Shown piece after piece: positions 1-11,027 of a DNA stretch of 64,000 nt; position 1 is the stretch's first letter, and the number at the start of each line of letters is the position of its first letter. The notes under the pieces were generated by a model. It ran no database searches. It was not told where the DNA came from and was given only the letters and a program-made list of their open reading frames with translations. The stretch covers positions 22,834,001-22,898,000 of the forward strand of contig CM044877.1 of the NCBI GenBank assembly GCA_024500155.1, written 5' to 3'. This DNA comes from Chenopodium formosanum. Taxonomy: Eukaryota; Streptophyta; Magnoliopsida; Caryophyllales; Amaranthaceae. The position numbers and the translations under genes are program-made.

Positions 1-508
1 TGTACTAGGAAGAAAAGAAACCAAAATGACTATGGTGAAAAAGGAAAGAAAGCAATAAGGGATTCAAGGAAATTATCAAGGCTGGACAAAGAGGCTACAA
101 GTGGAGCTAGCGAAGCTAAAATCTTAGAAGCATTTAGTCAGAGTTCATTTCTACTTATTTGCATTGTTAACTTTTGAGTATTGTTAAATCAAGTGTTATT
201 AACTCCATGTGAAGTTCAAACACAAGCCAAGAAAAACTAAGCCGAAAGGGCTAGCCACCTCGTGTACAATGAGCGCGTTGGCTGCCCTAGTTTATATAAA
301 TGAAACAATTTTCATTTTACGATCGTGTTCCATTTTTATTTGTGGCTGATTTTTAAATCATATAGAACGAGTGAAAGTCTGAAAGAACCATTATGTTTAC
401 CCATCATTATTGAAAATAATAATATACACCTGGGTTCATAGTGCACCAAAGGGTAATTTTTTGCTCATTTGATGAGAAAATGAACAAATAATACTCTTGG
501 GTGCATTG
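1..508. other. Intergenic, no gene seen
   Basis: AT-rich sequence with no convincing coding region or element boundary. Only the last eight bases (501-508) have a role I can name: the left target-site duplication of the hAT-like element that follows. Confidence 0.5.
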
Positions 509-1333
509 CATTGGCGGATCTACATTGGAACCCGTGGGGGCACGTGCTGCCCCCGGAAAAAAGAAAAAAAACTCTATAAAAAACCCTTCCTTTTTAATAT
601 TGATAAGTATTAAACAATACATGATTTTCATGAAAACTGAATTTGCTTTAGCAGTACAAAGCAAGTAATTAAGGCTTCCTTTGAGTGCCTCTGGGGTTAG
701 AGGTTCGATTCTCTCCCCACACTTTTTTGGGTTTATTATAAGTCTTTATTTTTTATTTAAACAAAAAAACCTGTTAATGCTTTATTATTTTTTTCCACCC
801 TAAATAATTTTCATCTTTCTTGACATTTATATTCAAATAGATTAGATAAAATTGGCTGCCATCATAATTTGATTCTTTTTCAAACGACTTTCCACTTTCT
901 TTACATTTGTTTATAAATACATTAGATAAAAATAACTTCCATAAAATTTTGTTCAACAACAATAATAATATTAAATATGAGTATATATAAATATATATAG
1001 TTATTCGTCTGTGAAATTTTTTTTAGTAATATCTGGTTAATTTGAATAATTTTATTTGATTGTAACACCAAGTACATATTTTGATAACTAGTATGTTGTA
1101 AATAATTTTATCTTTGATAATAACTCATAGCAAAATGTGTAGATGGTTGAAATTTGATGGTAACATTTTATGAAGAATCACAATTATGAAAAAACTTTCA
1201 CTTGATGTGTTTTTACCATCTTAAATTTAGTTCGAGTTTCAAGTTCGTAGGTGATATTGTTTTTTTCGTCCCTTTTATTTTTCTAGCATGCGTTTATTGC
1301 TACCCCTAGTCCGAAATCCTGGATCCGCCACCG
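509..1333. mobile_element. Non-autonomous hAT-like DNA transposon
   Basis: The left end reads CATTGGCGGATCTACATT and the reverse complement of the right end reads CGGTGGCGGATCCAGGAT, an imperfect terminal inverted repeat centred on GGCGGATC. This resembles the CAGTGGCGGAGCCAGG-type ends of plant hAT elements of the Tip100 group. Flanking octamers GTGCATTG (501-508) and GTGCACCG (1334-1341) agree at six of eight positions, as expected for an old 8-bp duplication. The 825-bp interior is AT-rich and encodes no transposase, so it depends on a partner. A Pol III B-box-like stretch (GGTTCGATTCT) lies near 699-709, probably by chance. Confidence 0.65.
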
Positions 1334-1529
1334 GTGCACCGTACACTCGGTTATACAAAACAATCTCTCCATCATTATAAAGTGTCGTTACTAGAGAACC
1401 ATAGTTCTTTTTTCCATTATTAAATAATAAAAAGAAAAAGTTGACTAGAATAATTCGAACTTTGCTTCATCTACCCAAAATAATCTCAACTTTGGATTAT
1501 TATTTTAATAATTTAATGTCAATTTGCTT

Positions 1530-2050
1530 CCCCCATCCCCACCCTATGAAGCCACCGTAAACCAAGTAGGATGGGGGCCAAAAACGTTGACATAAATGGG
1601 GAAGGGGGCTGAAATCAAGACAAGAGTAGGGAGAGGCAAGATAAAATTGAGGTGGGATAAGGGGTAGGACTAATCGAAGGAGGTTGAAAATGGGACGAGG
1701 GAACATAAGGAAGATCGAAATCGGGACGGGGAAGGTGTAAGGGGGGTAGTGCATCGTTAGGGATCTTATTTCCTCTATGCCCTTGTCCCTATAAAAGCCT
1801 AGGACTATAAACTTTTTAGGGTGTATTAGGATTTGAATTCCTGACTATTTGGGAGACCTTGAATCTAAAAAAAGTCAAGCTATACTTTATTTTTTAAAAA
1901 ACTAATAGAGAGTTTCCAATTAGTTTTACGAAAACTAATAAATCTCATTCATGCCTTTCTCTCAAATATAGTACCAGGGATAATTAACATGAATCATAAT
2001 AAGCTTGGCCATGCAAAAATTGGTCTACTAAACCATAAATGAGTTCGAGG
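1530..2050. repeat. G-rich dispersed repeat, copy 1
   Basis: First of two diverged direct copies, about 650-670 bp apart. It has a purine strand full of GGATGGGG/GGGGAAGGGGG runs followed by a conserved tail (AAAGCCTAGG, then a block around CTCATTCATGC, ending AAACCATAAATGAGTT). The tail is also recognisable in reverse complement inside the insertion at 11028-12722, which suggests the repeat is the 3' part of that LTR-like family. It has no coding capacity; short open frames here come from the repetitive composition. Confidence 0.6.
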
Positions 2051-2189
2051 GGTCATTCTACTTGTGTGGTCCCAAGTAATGATCGACAACATAGCCTATT
2101 ATATAGGTTTTTTTTTGGTTTAATATACACGACTCACCATGTGATTTATATAAAATTTAATATTGAAAAAAAAGATAGCGGCCTGCAAT

Positions 2190-2706
2190 CCCATCCCCGG
2201 CCCCAACCCCACCCCACGAAGCCACAATAAACCAAGAGGATGGGGGCTGAAAACATTAATAGGGATGGGAAGGGGGTTTGAAATAAAGATAAGGGTAGGG
2301 AGAGAGAGGACAATATTTGGGTAGGGGAAGGGGAAGGAGGCTTGAATCAAGATGAGGGATGGGGATGAGGATCAAAATCGTAACTGGGAAGGTGTGAAGA
2401 GGGTAGCCCATCGTTGGGGATTTCATTTTCTCTATGTCATTGGCCCTTTAAAAGTCTAGGACTTTACACTTTTTAGAGTGCATCAAAATTTAAAGTCCTA
2501 ACTGTTTGGGTGACCTTTAATCTAAGAGGAGTCGAGCAATAAATTATTTTAAGAAACTAATAGAGACTCGCCAATGAGTTTTAGGAAAACTTATAAATCT
2601 CGTTCATACCTTTCTCCCAAGTAGAATTCTAGAGACAATTAACATGAATCATAAGTTTACCCATGATAAAATTGGTCTACTAAACCATAAATGAGTTTGA
2701 GAGCAA
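2190..2706. repeat. G-rich dispersed repeat, copy 2
   Basis: Second copy of the repeat at 1530-2050, in the same orientation and with clear divergence. It shares the GCCAC(A/C)(A/G)TAAACCAAG block, the GGGGAAGG runs, the AAAGTCTAGG tail and the final AAACCATAAATGAGTT. The copies are separated by about 140 bp of AT-rich sequence. A related G-rich stretch lies at 58163-58400. Confidence 0.6.
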
Positions 2707-2769
2707 GGGTACTAGGCAAATGTTCTTTTAAAAATCAGAATTCTAGCCCTAGCACGACCTCTAATAGCT

Positions 2770-2771
<2 letters not shown>

Positions 2772-2812
<41 letters not shown>
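2772..2812. repeat. Poly(T) tract
   Basis: An uninterrupted run of 41 T. It could be the poly(A) tail of a minus-strand retroposon, but I see no element body or flanking duplication attached to it. Confidence 0.9.
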
Positions 2813-2817
<5 letters not shown>

Positions 2818-3095
2818 TTTTATTACCAAATAATATATGAAACATGATTCTAAAAGGCTAAGTTAGTTAATTTATTTAAAAACAAGAATCATGAAGAGTT
2901 ACATTGCAACAAATGACATTATTCTTTTTTATTCCAAATCCATAAAAGGAACAAAAACTAAAACAATATTTGCCTTGTTTTAGGTGATATAACAACAATT
3001 TAATTATTCCAATTATAATATTTAATTAATGAATGAATACTATGAAAATAAATTAATTAATCTTATTTAATTTTACAAAATAATATTAATTATTT
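2813..3095. other. AT-rich spacer
   Basis: AT-rich sequence without a recognisable element or gene. Confidence 0.5.
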
Positions 3096-3428
3096 CTCCC
3101 TCCGTCCTTTAATACAAAGCCTCTTTTGGTTTTTGCGCGGGAATTAAGAACGTTCTAAATTTTGCAAACTAATGATCAAAAGTATATATGTGCATGTGGG
3201 GTTAGAGAGATATAGAAAGTAATAAAAAAAATAGTTGGTAATAATTGAAAAGATAGAGAGAGAAAGTGTTGGGAATTGATGTTAAAAGTACAAAACAGTA
3301 AAGGAAAAAGAAGACAACTCATAAAAAGAGAGTAATAATGTCAAAAAATACAACCTTTAAATAGAAAGAGGCATTGTATTTTGGTTTACCCAAAAAGGAA
3401 ATGGCTTTGTATTAAAGCACGGAGGGAG
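3096..3428. mobile_element. Stowaway-like MITE
   Basis: A 333-bp element with termini CTCCCTCCGTCCTTTAATAC and the reverse complement CTCCCTCCGTGCTTTAATAC. The inverted repeat is about 26 bp with one visible mismatch. CTCCCTCCGT ends are the classical hallmark of Stowaway/Tc1-mariner MITEs in plants. The expected TA duplication is present on the right (3429-3430); on the left it reads TT, so one base has changed. No coding capacity. Confidence 0.85.
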
Positions 3429-3799
3429 TATTTAATTAATGTTACATAAAATAAGAAATTAAAAGTGATTTATCTAAGTGCTTAGAAAACTAATAACCAT
3501 TCTCATTTTTTTGTCAGATCTGCATCTTGGGTGTTTATAGACCTCCCTCCTTCTTCGTACCTCCAAGAAATTCAAAAATATTAATTATTGTTAAAGAGTA
3601 TTTGGAAGAGAGGGAAAAAAGTAGTGTTATAACAAGATAATATGAGGAACTAGGGTTTTTAAAATTGTAGAGTTAAAGTTCTAACTAAAGACTCCAATTT
3701 ATGAAAGAAATGGTGTCCTTCAAACAAGTGTAATATTCCGAGGGAGGGATAAAAATAATTACAAAGCTAATTATTCAGTAAATTTTACTGATGAAAAGG
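3429..3799. other. AT-rich spacer before copia 1
   Basis: No gene or element boundary seen. The last bases are followed by TGGCT (3800-3804), the left target-site copy of copia 1. Confidence 0.5.
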
Positions 3800-3879
3800 T
3801 GGCTTGTTGGGTTTTTGCAGTGTGCAACACTGCGCGGAAACAAAACTCGATAACCAGATGGCAAACATAATAATTACAA

Positions 3880-5152
3880 CACTACAAAATTAAGTCAATA
3901 TAGCATCAACTAAAATTTGTTTCTGTTCACCAAAATTTCGTTGCTAACTCTATTTAGCAACAAGTTGGAAACGAAAATTTGTTGTTGCTAAAAAGATTTT
4001 TCCATGGGATTTTGGCTACCAGTCGCAAATTAATTTTGTTGCAATATTGCATCCATTTAAATATAGTTTCCATGATAGTTGCTGTTTTTGGTGCATTCGT
4101 TGCCAACTTTTGCAACAGATTACCATTGGATGTTGCTAAAATTAGCAACAAATTATTAATGTTAGTTCCTAAAATAGCAACAAATTATTAATCTTTGTTC
4201 CTAAAAATAGCAACAAATTATTAAAGTTGGTTCATAAAAATAGCAACAAATCATAAATATTGGCTGCTATCAACTTTACGAGACAAAAACTCAATCCCTA
4301 TTAGCAATTTGGTTCAACCCAATCCCGGCCATTACCTATCTGAAACCTCACTCAGTTCAACCTGATCCCGACCAGTACCAATCCGAAACTTCACTCGAGT
4401 CAACTCGGCTCGACTTTGCATGTAAGGCTCTTTGAATCCCTAGTCTCAAGAATCGTAGTTGGTAGGCGTCGAACTTGTGACTTCAAAGTCACATGGTGAA
4501 TCTCTTACCAATTATACCAAGTATCATTTGTTTACTTCTATACATATAATTTATAATAAGTGAACGAAATATTAGAGACAAAATTGAAAATTTTGTCTTT
4601 AAATTAGGGACAAAATTAAAAATCTGTCTCTAAATTAGAGACGAAATTGAAATCCGTCTCTATTTGATGTCATTATAGCAACAAATAATAAGAAGAGAGT
4701 ATTCAAATAATTTTATACATAATAGAAAAAAGTGGCCTACATATAAATTAACAACAAAATGTAACACAACTTATTTCCAAAGGAAACAAATAAAAAAAAA
4801 ATGTTATCATCTAGCAACAATAGTTTAGACGACTTGTTTCTAATGGCAACAATTCAAAAATTCATTGCCTTTGTTTGTTTCTAAATCAATACAAATAAAA
4901 TATTTGTTGCCATAGTTTGTTACCAAATAACAACAAGAGTAAAATATGATGCCATCTAGTAACAACTAGTAAGACAATTTGTTTTAAATTGCAACAAATC
5001 AAAATCATGTAGCCATTAATTATTAAAAAATTAAAGCATAAAATGTCGCTTTTAATTAGGCAATGAAAAAAAAATATATTCGTTGCTATTTAGCTACGTT
5101 TTAAAAATCTGTTGTCAAATTTAGTTGCTAAAAAGCTTTTATTTTTGTAGTG
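3880..5152. mobile_element. Non-autonomous CACTA element C
   Basis: Termini are CACTACAAAA and TTTTGTAGTG, a perfect 10-bp inverted repeat of the CACTA (En/Spm) type. The flanking 3-bp duplication is CAA (3877-3879 and 5153-5155), and removing the element rebuilds ATTACAACATAAAC as in the intact LTR at 20577-20590. The interior carries many degenerate TAGCAAC(A) words and a series of (A/T)GAGAC(A/G)AAATT units near 4560-4660, which look like subterminal repeats. Length is 1,273 bp and no transposase is encoded. Confidence 0.88.
4425..4530 (-). repeat. tRNA-like segment inside CACTA element C
   Basis: On the minus strand a stretch resembles a tRNA. It has a box-A-like GGTATAATTGGTAAGAG, a GTGAC/GTCAC stem around a TTTGAA loop, and a box-B-like AGTTCGACGCC. 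It could be a tRNA-derived SINE head carried by the transposon or a decayed tRNA-Gln-like copy. I see no SINE tail or duplication, and I do not call it a functional tRNA. Confidence 0.4.
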
Positions 5153-5994
5153 CAACATAAACAAAATCATGCAAATAAACAAATAACACAAACACAAAGA
5201 GAAGAGAGAGAGAGAAAAATACTCACCCTAGAAGTGTGCTTCGCTCAAGCGATGAGCTCATACTTTAAAGCTTCATGTTTCGCAAGTGCATAAACCTCCG
5301 ACAGCTCACACCCTCATTGTTGATCCGTAAGCGGCCCTTACCCTGTAGTTTAAACAGAACTAGACCTAAATAACTTAGAGTTTACGAACAAAGGTTTTCT
5401 CGCTTTTGGAGATCCCTTAGAATTCACCAAATCAAGAGAAATTCCCAATACCCAATGATTGGTATGTATAGGTGTAGACACCTAAAAATGTCTCCCCAAA
5501 ACCAAACCCGTTGATGAACACCTTTCACCGCCATTATTGGTCGAGTTGAGTATTTAATCTTTGGAATGCTTAAATCCATGTTCTATCCAATATATTCCAT
5601 GAACCAATCCAATTTCTAGCTCATTTCCCTAAACCATAACCTATTTTTCACTTTTCGTGTCCACATCGCAAAACTGAGAGAAACTGATTTTATGGATATA
5701 AAATTTTGATCCAATTATTATTTTTTTGGATAGGAATTTAAATAAGCTTTCCAACCATATATCATAAGCCCAATTCCAAGCTATAACGAAAAAGATATGA
5801 GCAAAACATTAAACTCGGCCCAAAACCGACACCCTTCTACTAAAACAGCCATATCTTAAAATATAAATATTATTTTGACCTGATTTTAATTGGGTTGAAA
5901 AGTAGACTTGATAAGCTTTCTAATGATATATTATATTCTTTATTCCGAGTTACCGATCAAAAGGTATGATGATTTTAAAAACGGGTAAAAAAAC

Positions 5995-6475
5995 TGGAAT
6001 TACCGCGCAGTAGCTAAAATGCCGCGACGCGGCGTGGCACGGGAGAAATTCCCTTGACACGGTAATTTGGAGGGGATTTTCATGTTTTTTAGTGCCCCGT
6101 GACTTGGCATAAGTACCGTGACCCGACGCCATATACCGTGACACGGTGGACTTTGCCGCGTCACGGCGTTTTTTGCCGTGTCACGGTGGGTTGCTGACGT
6201 GTCACGGTGCTTAAAACTTTCCAGCGTCACGGGGAACTGTGCCGCAACACGGGAATTACTGCCGTGTCACAGTAGGAATTCCCGTGTCATGGTGCCAGTG
6301 CTGTGACACGGGACAACTCCGTGTTTTTTCCGCGTAATCCCTTCACGCGTTTTTACTCCCGTAGGTCAAATATTTCCCGCGTCACGCTAATTTCCCCCGT
6401 GACACAGTAGAATTTGACCGTGTCACGGTACAGTATGACCGTGTCACGGTACAGTCAGACCGTGTCGCGGTAGCC
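5995..6475. promoter_or_regulatory. CCGTGTCACGG palindrome cluster in solo LTR
   Basis: Contains roughly fifteen to eighteen imperfect copies of the near-palindrome CCG(T/C)GTCACGG or its complement in under 500 bp, separated by AT-rich spacers. It is far more CG-rich than its surroundings and ends 57 bp before a TATA box. I infer an enhancer or factor-binding array of the LTR promoter. Confidence 0.6.
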
Positions 6476-6531
6476 TTTTTTAGGGTTTTTATCTTTTTAG
6501 GGTTCCGTGTGTTCCCTCTGCTCATTTTCCC

Positions 6532-6539
6532 TATAAATA
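6532..6539 (+). promoter_or_regulatory. LTR TATA box
   Basis: TATAAATA in the context CCCTATAAATACC, at a typical position within a plant LTR, just downstream of the palindrome cluster. Confidence 0.6.
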
Positions 6540-8580
6540 CCCTCTCCTTTCTGCAGTTCGGGGCAGCAATAATCATTCTCTCTCACCTTGCACCAAAAAT
6601 CATCCTCTTCTCCCTCTTTAACCTAATTTCTAGCCTTCTTATTCTTCCATAATAATTCCCCTAAGCACTCCAAGGAGTCTATACTTAACCCGAGGTTCCG
6701 TCCTTAAACTAAGGCGTGAAAGGTACAAATAACTGAGGGTTTGCACCAAATCAATTCTACTTTTTATTTAATTTAATTTTCATTTACTTTATTATTTTTA
6801 TTGAAGTTACTAACAGTTTATTCATGATGTAGCAATTTAAAGGAACGCGCGAAATGTGAGTAATTATTAATTAATTTAATTACTCTTATTTTATTTTCTT
6901 ATTGCTAGTATCATGATTAGGTTATTTTATATTTGATTTGACTAACGCTATTATTGTTGAATTGCTTCCAATATTAATGTTTATTCTAATATTTATTTTG
7001 ATCACCATATTGCATGTTAAAGGGAATATGTAATTGAAAATCACGCCTAATAAGATAATTTGGACAACCGGTTTAGGTTCCTTTTTAATCTTGTTGTTAA
7101 TTGAAGTGATCACGATATTTTAGAATTATGTGTTGCATTAATATTCAACCAATTTAGTTAAATAATAGTTTGGAGCAAAATGAATCTTTGTTTGTATGCC
7201 TTTGAGATTGCAGGAATCATTTTTCACTATAAGAATCGAGTAGAGGCCAATACGGGCGAATGTGACTCCACGACTCACTTCGTACCATCATCCTCGATCC
7301 TCCTTTCGTGGTTCCGAACCATATGGAGTTAGTAATCTCATGGATTATGAATGGGGTGTAACCTTCACGGGTCAATCGTTGTTGCCTTCGTTGTCCCTTA
7401 TTCGTGGTTGCCTTTTATGATCCGTGAACGGTTTACAAGTTCCTTAAAAACTTGTTGGCGGTTCCCTACTTTATTTGTCCCTAATCGTTGTCCCTAATCG
7501 TAATGTCAATTCCCACTTCCTATGAGTGCCAAGCATATTCACCACATGCTTTTAACGTAGGCGCACTTCGAGCGACGCCTACAATAGGGAATGTTCCCAA
7601 GAATTCCTATTATCTTTAAATTTAGGATAGTTGGTAAAAAGGCAAATTAAGATTTAATATAATTCTAAATTAAATTAAAAGCCAAAATAATCACCAAACA
7701 ACAAGTGCCACAAGGAGAGCAAGAGTTAAGGCGAGGACCATATGAGAGGACCACTCCTCCATTGCTCTCCATACCAAACTGCCCCTCATATTCAGTTAAC
7801 CAAAGTGCACTAGCTAATGTGGACTTCCTAGGGTGCCAAGACTGCCTCGTTGGCGGCCTGGCCCCTTGGCTAGGCTTGCTAGTTAGTCTACGCGCTAGCA
7901 GCCTCGCACTAGTCCGCAACATCATGTCATGCATATGCGAGCTGCTGGTTGATGGATGCTGCTGCTGTGCCGTGCACCAAGATCGGTACAAGCAACAACA
8001 TTAGAAGCTCGCTGGTGTACAAGTGCCTAGGAATGTAGCCTGAGCTAGCCAACTCTAGAAGTAGCTAGCGAGGCCCCGTTCGCTAGCTTGCGGCTAGCCT
8101 TGCTAGCACATAAGCTCAGCCGGCAAGCCCCAACCATCACCCACATAGGGCTGCTGGGCTTACAGCATTGCTAGCGCTTATGGCTAGTAGCCATGTATAG
8201 CCTAGCCTTAACTTGGCTAGGCCAACACGAGGCTTCAACCAAAATTTAGCTTGGTGTTTGGTTGATATTTCCGTCTCGTCGATTTCTAAATTCGACTTGA
8301 CTTTCAAAACTCAACTTAGACGCTCTAAGCTCAAAATCAGACGTCTAAGTTCGTAAAATCTCTATTGACTTATTTAATCCTACGGATTAACTCGTCGCTT
8401 TGGTTTAGTTAAACGATTGGGTGTGCCCCGAAGGGGTCAATCAAGAGCAAGTTGTAATATTAATTATACATTAATATTACCGATCAGAAGCGGCCTCCAT
8501 CTAGGCATTCAGTTCACTTGACCTCGCTGAATAATTAGCTTTATTAATTAATTCTGAACCTTGGGACACCATTCCTTTCA

Positions 8581-9454
8581 ATCATTCACTTGTCCTTCTA
8601 GCTGGACAAGTGTGCTTTTAATGTATAGCTAGTTTTCTATGTCACTTAATGTCTTTTCATGAACTATAAAGTAAGATTCTTTGTCATCCTTATTACGTCC
8701 ATAACTATTTTTCAAAATCTGAGTTTGACTGTCAATAAGCAGATAACTTCTAAAACCTATTTGAGCATGGCTACGCATTTTCATAGTCTCGCTCTTCGAG
8801 AGGCCTAGTTAACAACAAAGACATGTTTCCTACTACTAATAGGGGGACATTCCCAGTCTTGCATTGTTAGCTCTCCTTACTAAGAGGCCCTAGCCGCCCG
8901 AGTGTTGCCTTTATGATCCCCTTGTACGGAAGACGTTTGACAACATCAAAATGGACTAGTACTCAAATAAGAGAACTTACAATACTCATGGTTGAGGAAA
9001 GAGGTTTCGATAGCCATAATAAGTAATATACTTATGACAATTGTTAAATCACTTAAAGTATTCTCATAGGTTGTTTTGGTATAGTTCTAAAATAATACAT
9101 GTGCAAATGATTTATGACAATCTTGTCCTTGTAGCACAAGAAATGGTGCTATAAATTACACTGCACACTAATCTCATGTGCTCATTAGTCATCCAATTTT
9201 CAATTGACGTTGATTACAGATGATTTCTATATGATATTCAAAGTTCACTTAATAGGTGTTTCTTTATCCAAATACCCTATTTTAAATATCCTCAAATCGA
9301 ACAAAATCATTATTTAATTCTAAACTACAATTAAGTAGAAATGAAATAATAATTATTTGTGAAAATTAAATTACTTCATAAATGAATGGTTCAAGATATT
9401 GTTTTACATTAAAATCCCCAAATTTAAATAAAACACATAAACATGGAAATCAAA
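8581..9454 (-). other. Copia 1 3' untranslated region
   Basis: Non-coding part between the end of pol and the 3' LTR. The sequence beside the LTR reads, on the minus strand, GGACAAGTGAATGAT. This is a decayed version of the AAGTGGGAGAT-type polypurine tract, which is intact in copia 2. The segment is homologous to 60682-61460. Confidence 0.6.
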
Positions 9455-11022
9455 GCCAATCTCCAACATGACTGATTCTCATTGCCTTGACGTGCTAGTT
9501 GTGTTTCACTTGAGGAATTGGTTTAGTGAGTGGACCAGCTACATTGTTGTCCGTTCCAATCTTACAAATTCTAATTTTACCCTCGGACTTCCATTTCCTT
9601 ATCATGTGAAATCGCCTCTAGACATATTTAAATTTCTGATGTTCCCTTTTATCACAATAATATAGATAAAAATAGCTCCATTGTTATCACAATAAAGATC
9701 TATTTGACCCTTGATTGAGGGTACAACATCAAGTTCACCACAAAACTTACGAATCCAAACTGCCTCCTTAGCTGCCAAGTATTCGGCTTCAGTTGTAGAA
9801 TATGCAGTTATGCTTTGCTTAGCACTCTTCCAACTTAACACTCATCCATTAAGACAGGATATGTACCCTGATTGCGACTTGAAGTCGTCTCTGTTAGTTT
9901 GTAAGCTTACGTCGGTGTAACCTTTAATAACCAAATCCTTATTCCCATCATAGAACATAAATTTATTATTGTTCCTTTTCAAGTACTTTAGGATATTCTT
10001 GGTCTCAGTCCAATACGCCTTTCTTGGGTCTGATTGTTATCGGCTTGTAGCACTCAAAACATACGATACATCCAGCATAGTATATTTCATGGCGTATATG
10101 ATCGATCCAATAAGAGAAGCATATGGAATCTAACTCATGCTCTCTCGCTCATCTGGAGTCCGCGAACACTATTTCTTGCTGAGAGTTATGCCATGTGAAA
10201 TGGGTAGGTTTCCTCTCTTGGCTTCCTTCATATTGAATCGTGCGATCACTGTATCGTTATAAGTAATTTGGCTCAATCTAATCATATTCTTAAATCTATA
10301 CCTATAGATCTTGATGCCCAATATATACTGCGCCTTTCCTAAGTCCTTCATTGAAAAACACTTTCCAAGTCAAGCCTTTACAGACTCCAATATTAGAATG
10401 TTGTTTCCAATGAGAAATATGTCATCAACATATAAGACAAGGAATGCGATGTCTCTCCCACAGACCTTTTTGTAAACACAAGAGTCATCTGGATTCTTGA
10501 TGATACCAAACTCACTATGGCTTCATCGAATCGCATATTCCAACTTCTACTTGCCTACATTAGTCCGTAAATGGACTTTTTAAGCTTGCATACCTTTTAA
10601 GCATTGTTTATATAAAAAAAACCTTCCGGTTGTGTCATGTACATAGTTTCTTCCAAAATTCCATTATGGAAGGCAATTACGATGTCCATTTTCCATATTT
10701 CATAGTCGTAATATGCGACAATTGCTAGGATAATCCGGACGGACTTAAGCATGGAGATTGGGTGAAAAAGTTTCATCATAATCAATGCCGTAAATATGCC
10801 TATAACCTTTTTCCGCCAATCTAGCTTTGTAAATATATAGATTTCTATCTTTATTGATTTTCAACTTGAAAATCCATTTGCAACCGATAGGTGCGTAACC
10901 TTCAGGAAAATCAACCGAGCCTCATACTTGATTTTCAAACATGGAGTCCATATAAGATTTCATGGCTTCTTCAAATTTTACCGAGTCAAGGATTATCATA
11001 GCTTGTTTGTATGTTGCTGGAT
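9455..11022 (-). pseudogene. Copia 1 pol: RT and RNase H (broken)
   Basis: This is the reverse transcriptase/RNase H half of a copia polyprotein, which copies element RNA into DNA in virus-like particles. Read right to left on the minus strand, it shows an RT start (ISMLKSVRIILAIVAYYDYE, then KMDIVIAFHNG), a YVDD catalytic motif near 10420-10440, and the KDLGKAQYILGIKIY block (about 10300-10350). The RNase H part has SWKSAKQSITAYSTTEAEY and YCDNNGA (about 9670-9840). The normal copia end (NVA-PLTKPIPQ-KH) lies near 9460-9540. Many stops and frame changes separate these blocks, so it cannot make a protein. The reading is cut at 11023-11027 by an insertion and resumes at 12728. Confidence 0.85.
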
Positions 11023-11027
11023 CATCC

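Larger units (their letters stand above)
5473..7583 (+). mobile_element. Solo LTR of a gypsy-type family
   Basis: Starts TGTAGACACC and ends CGCCTACA, with a perfect 5-bp duplication ATAGG at 5468-5472 and 7584-7588. No internal domain is present, so it is a solo LTR left by recombination between two LTRs. A block of CCGTGTCACGG-like words precedes a TATA box at 6532. The start (TAGACACC...TGTCTCCCC) and several downstream motifs are shared with the gypsy 1 and gypsy 2 LTRs, so the families are related. A truncated relative lies at 58712-60370. It interrupts the 3' LTR of copia 1. Confidence 0.88.
3805..8580 (-). repeat. Copia 1 3' LTR, doubly interrupted
   Basis: Matches the 20510-21884 LTR from TGTTGGGTTT through to CCATTCCTTTCA once the CACTA element (3880-5152) and the solo LTR (5473-7583) are removed. 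Its internal CG-richer part (about 7820-8240) is crowded with GCTAGC and CTAGC words, as in the other copy (about 21090-21530). Confidence 0.85.

Noticed and set aside
690..725. Possible tRNA or SINE from a B-box-like GGTTCGATTCT
   Set aside because: No box A at the right distance, no cloverleaf, and it lies within a hAT-like element.
7665..8004. Open frames of 99 and 108 codons on opposite strands
   Set aside because: They fall in the copia 1 LTR, in its CTAGC-rich part, and are not open in the equivalent 21000-21330 region.
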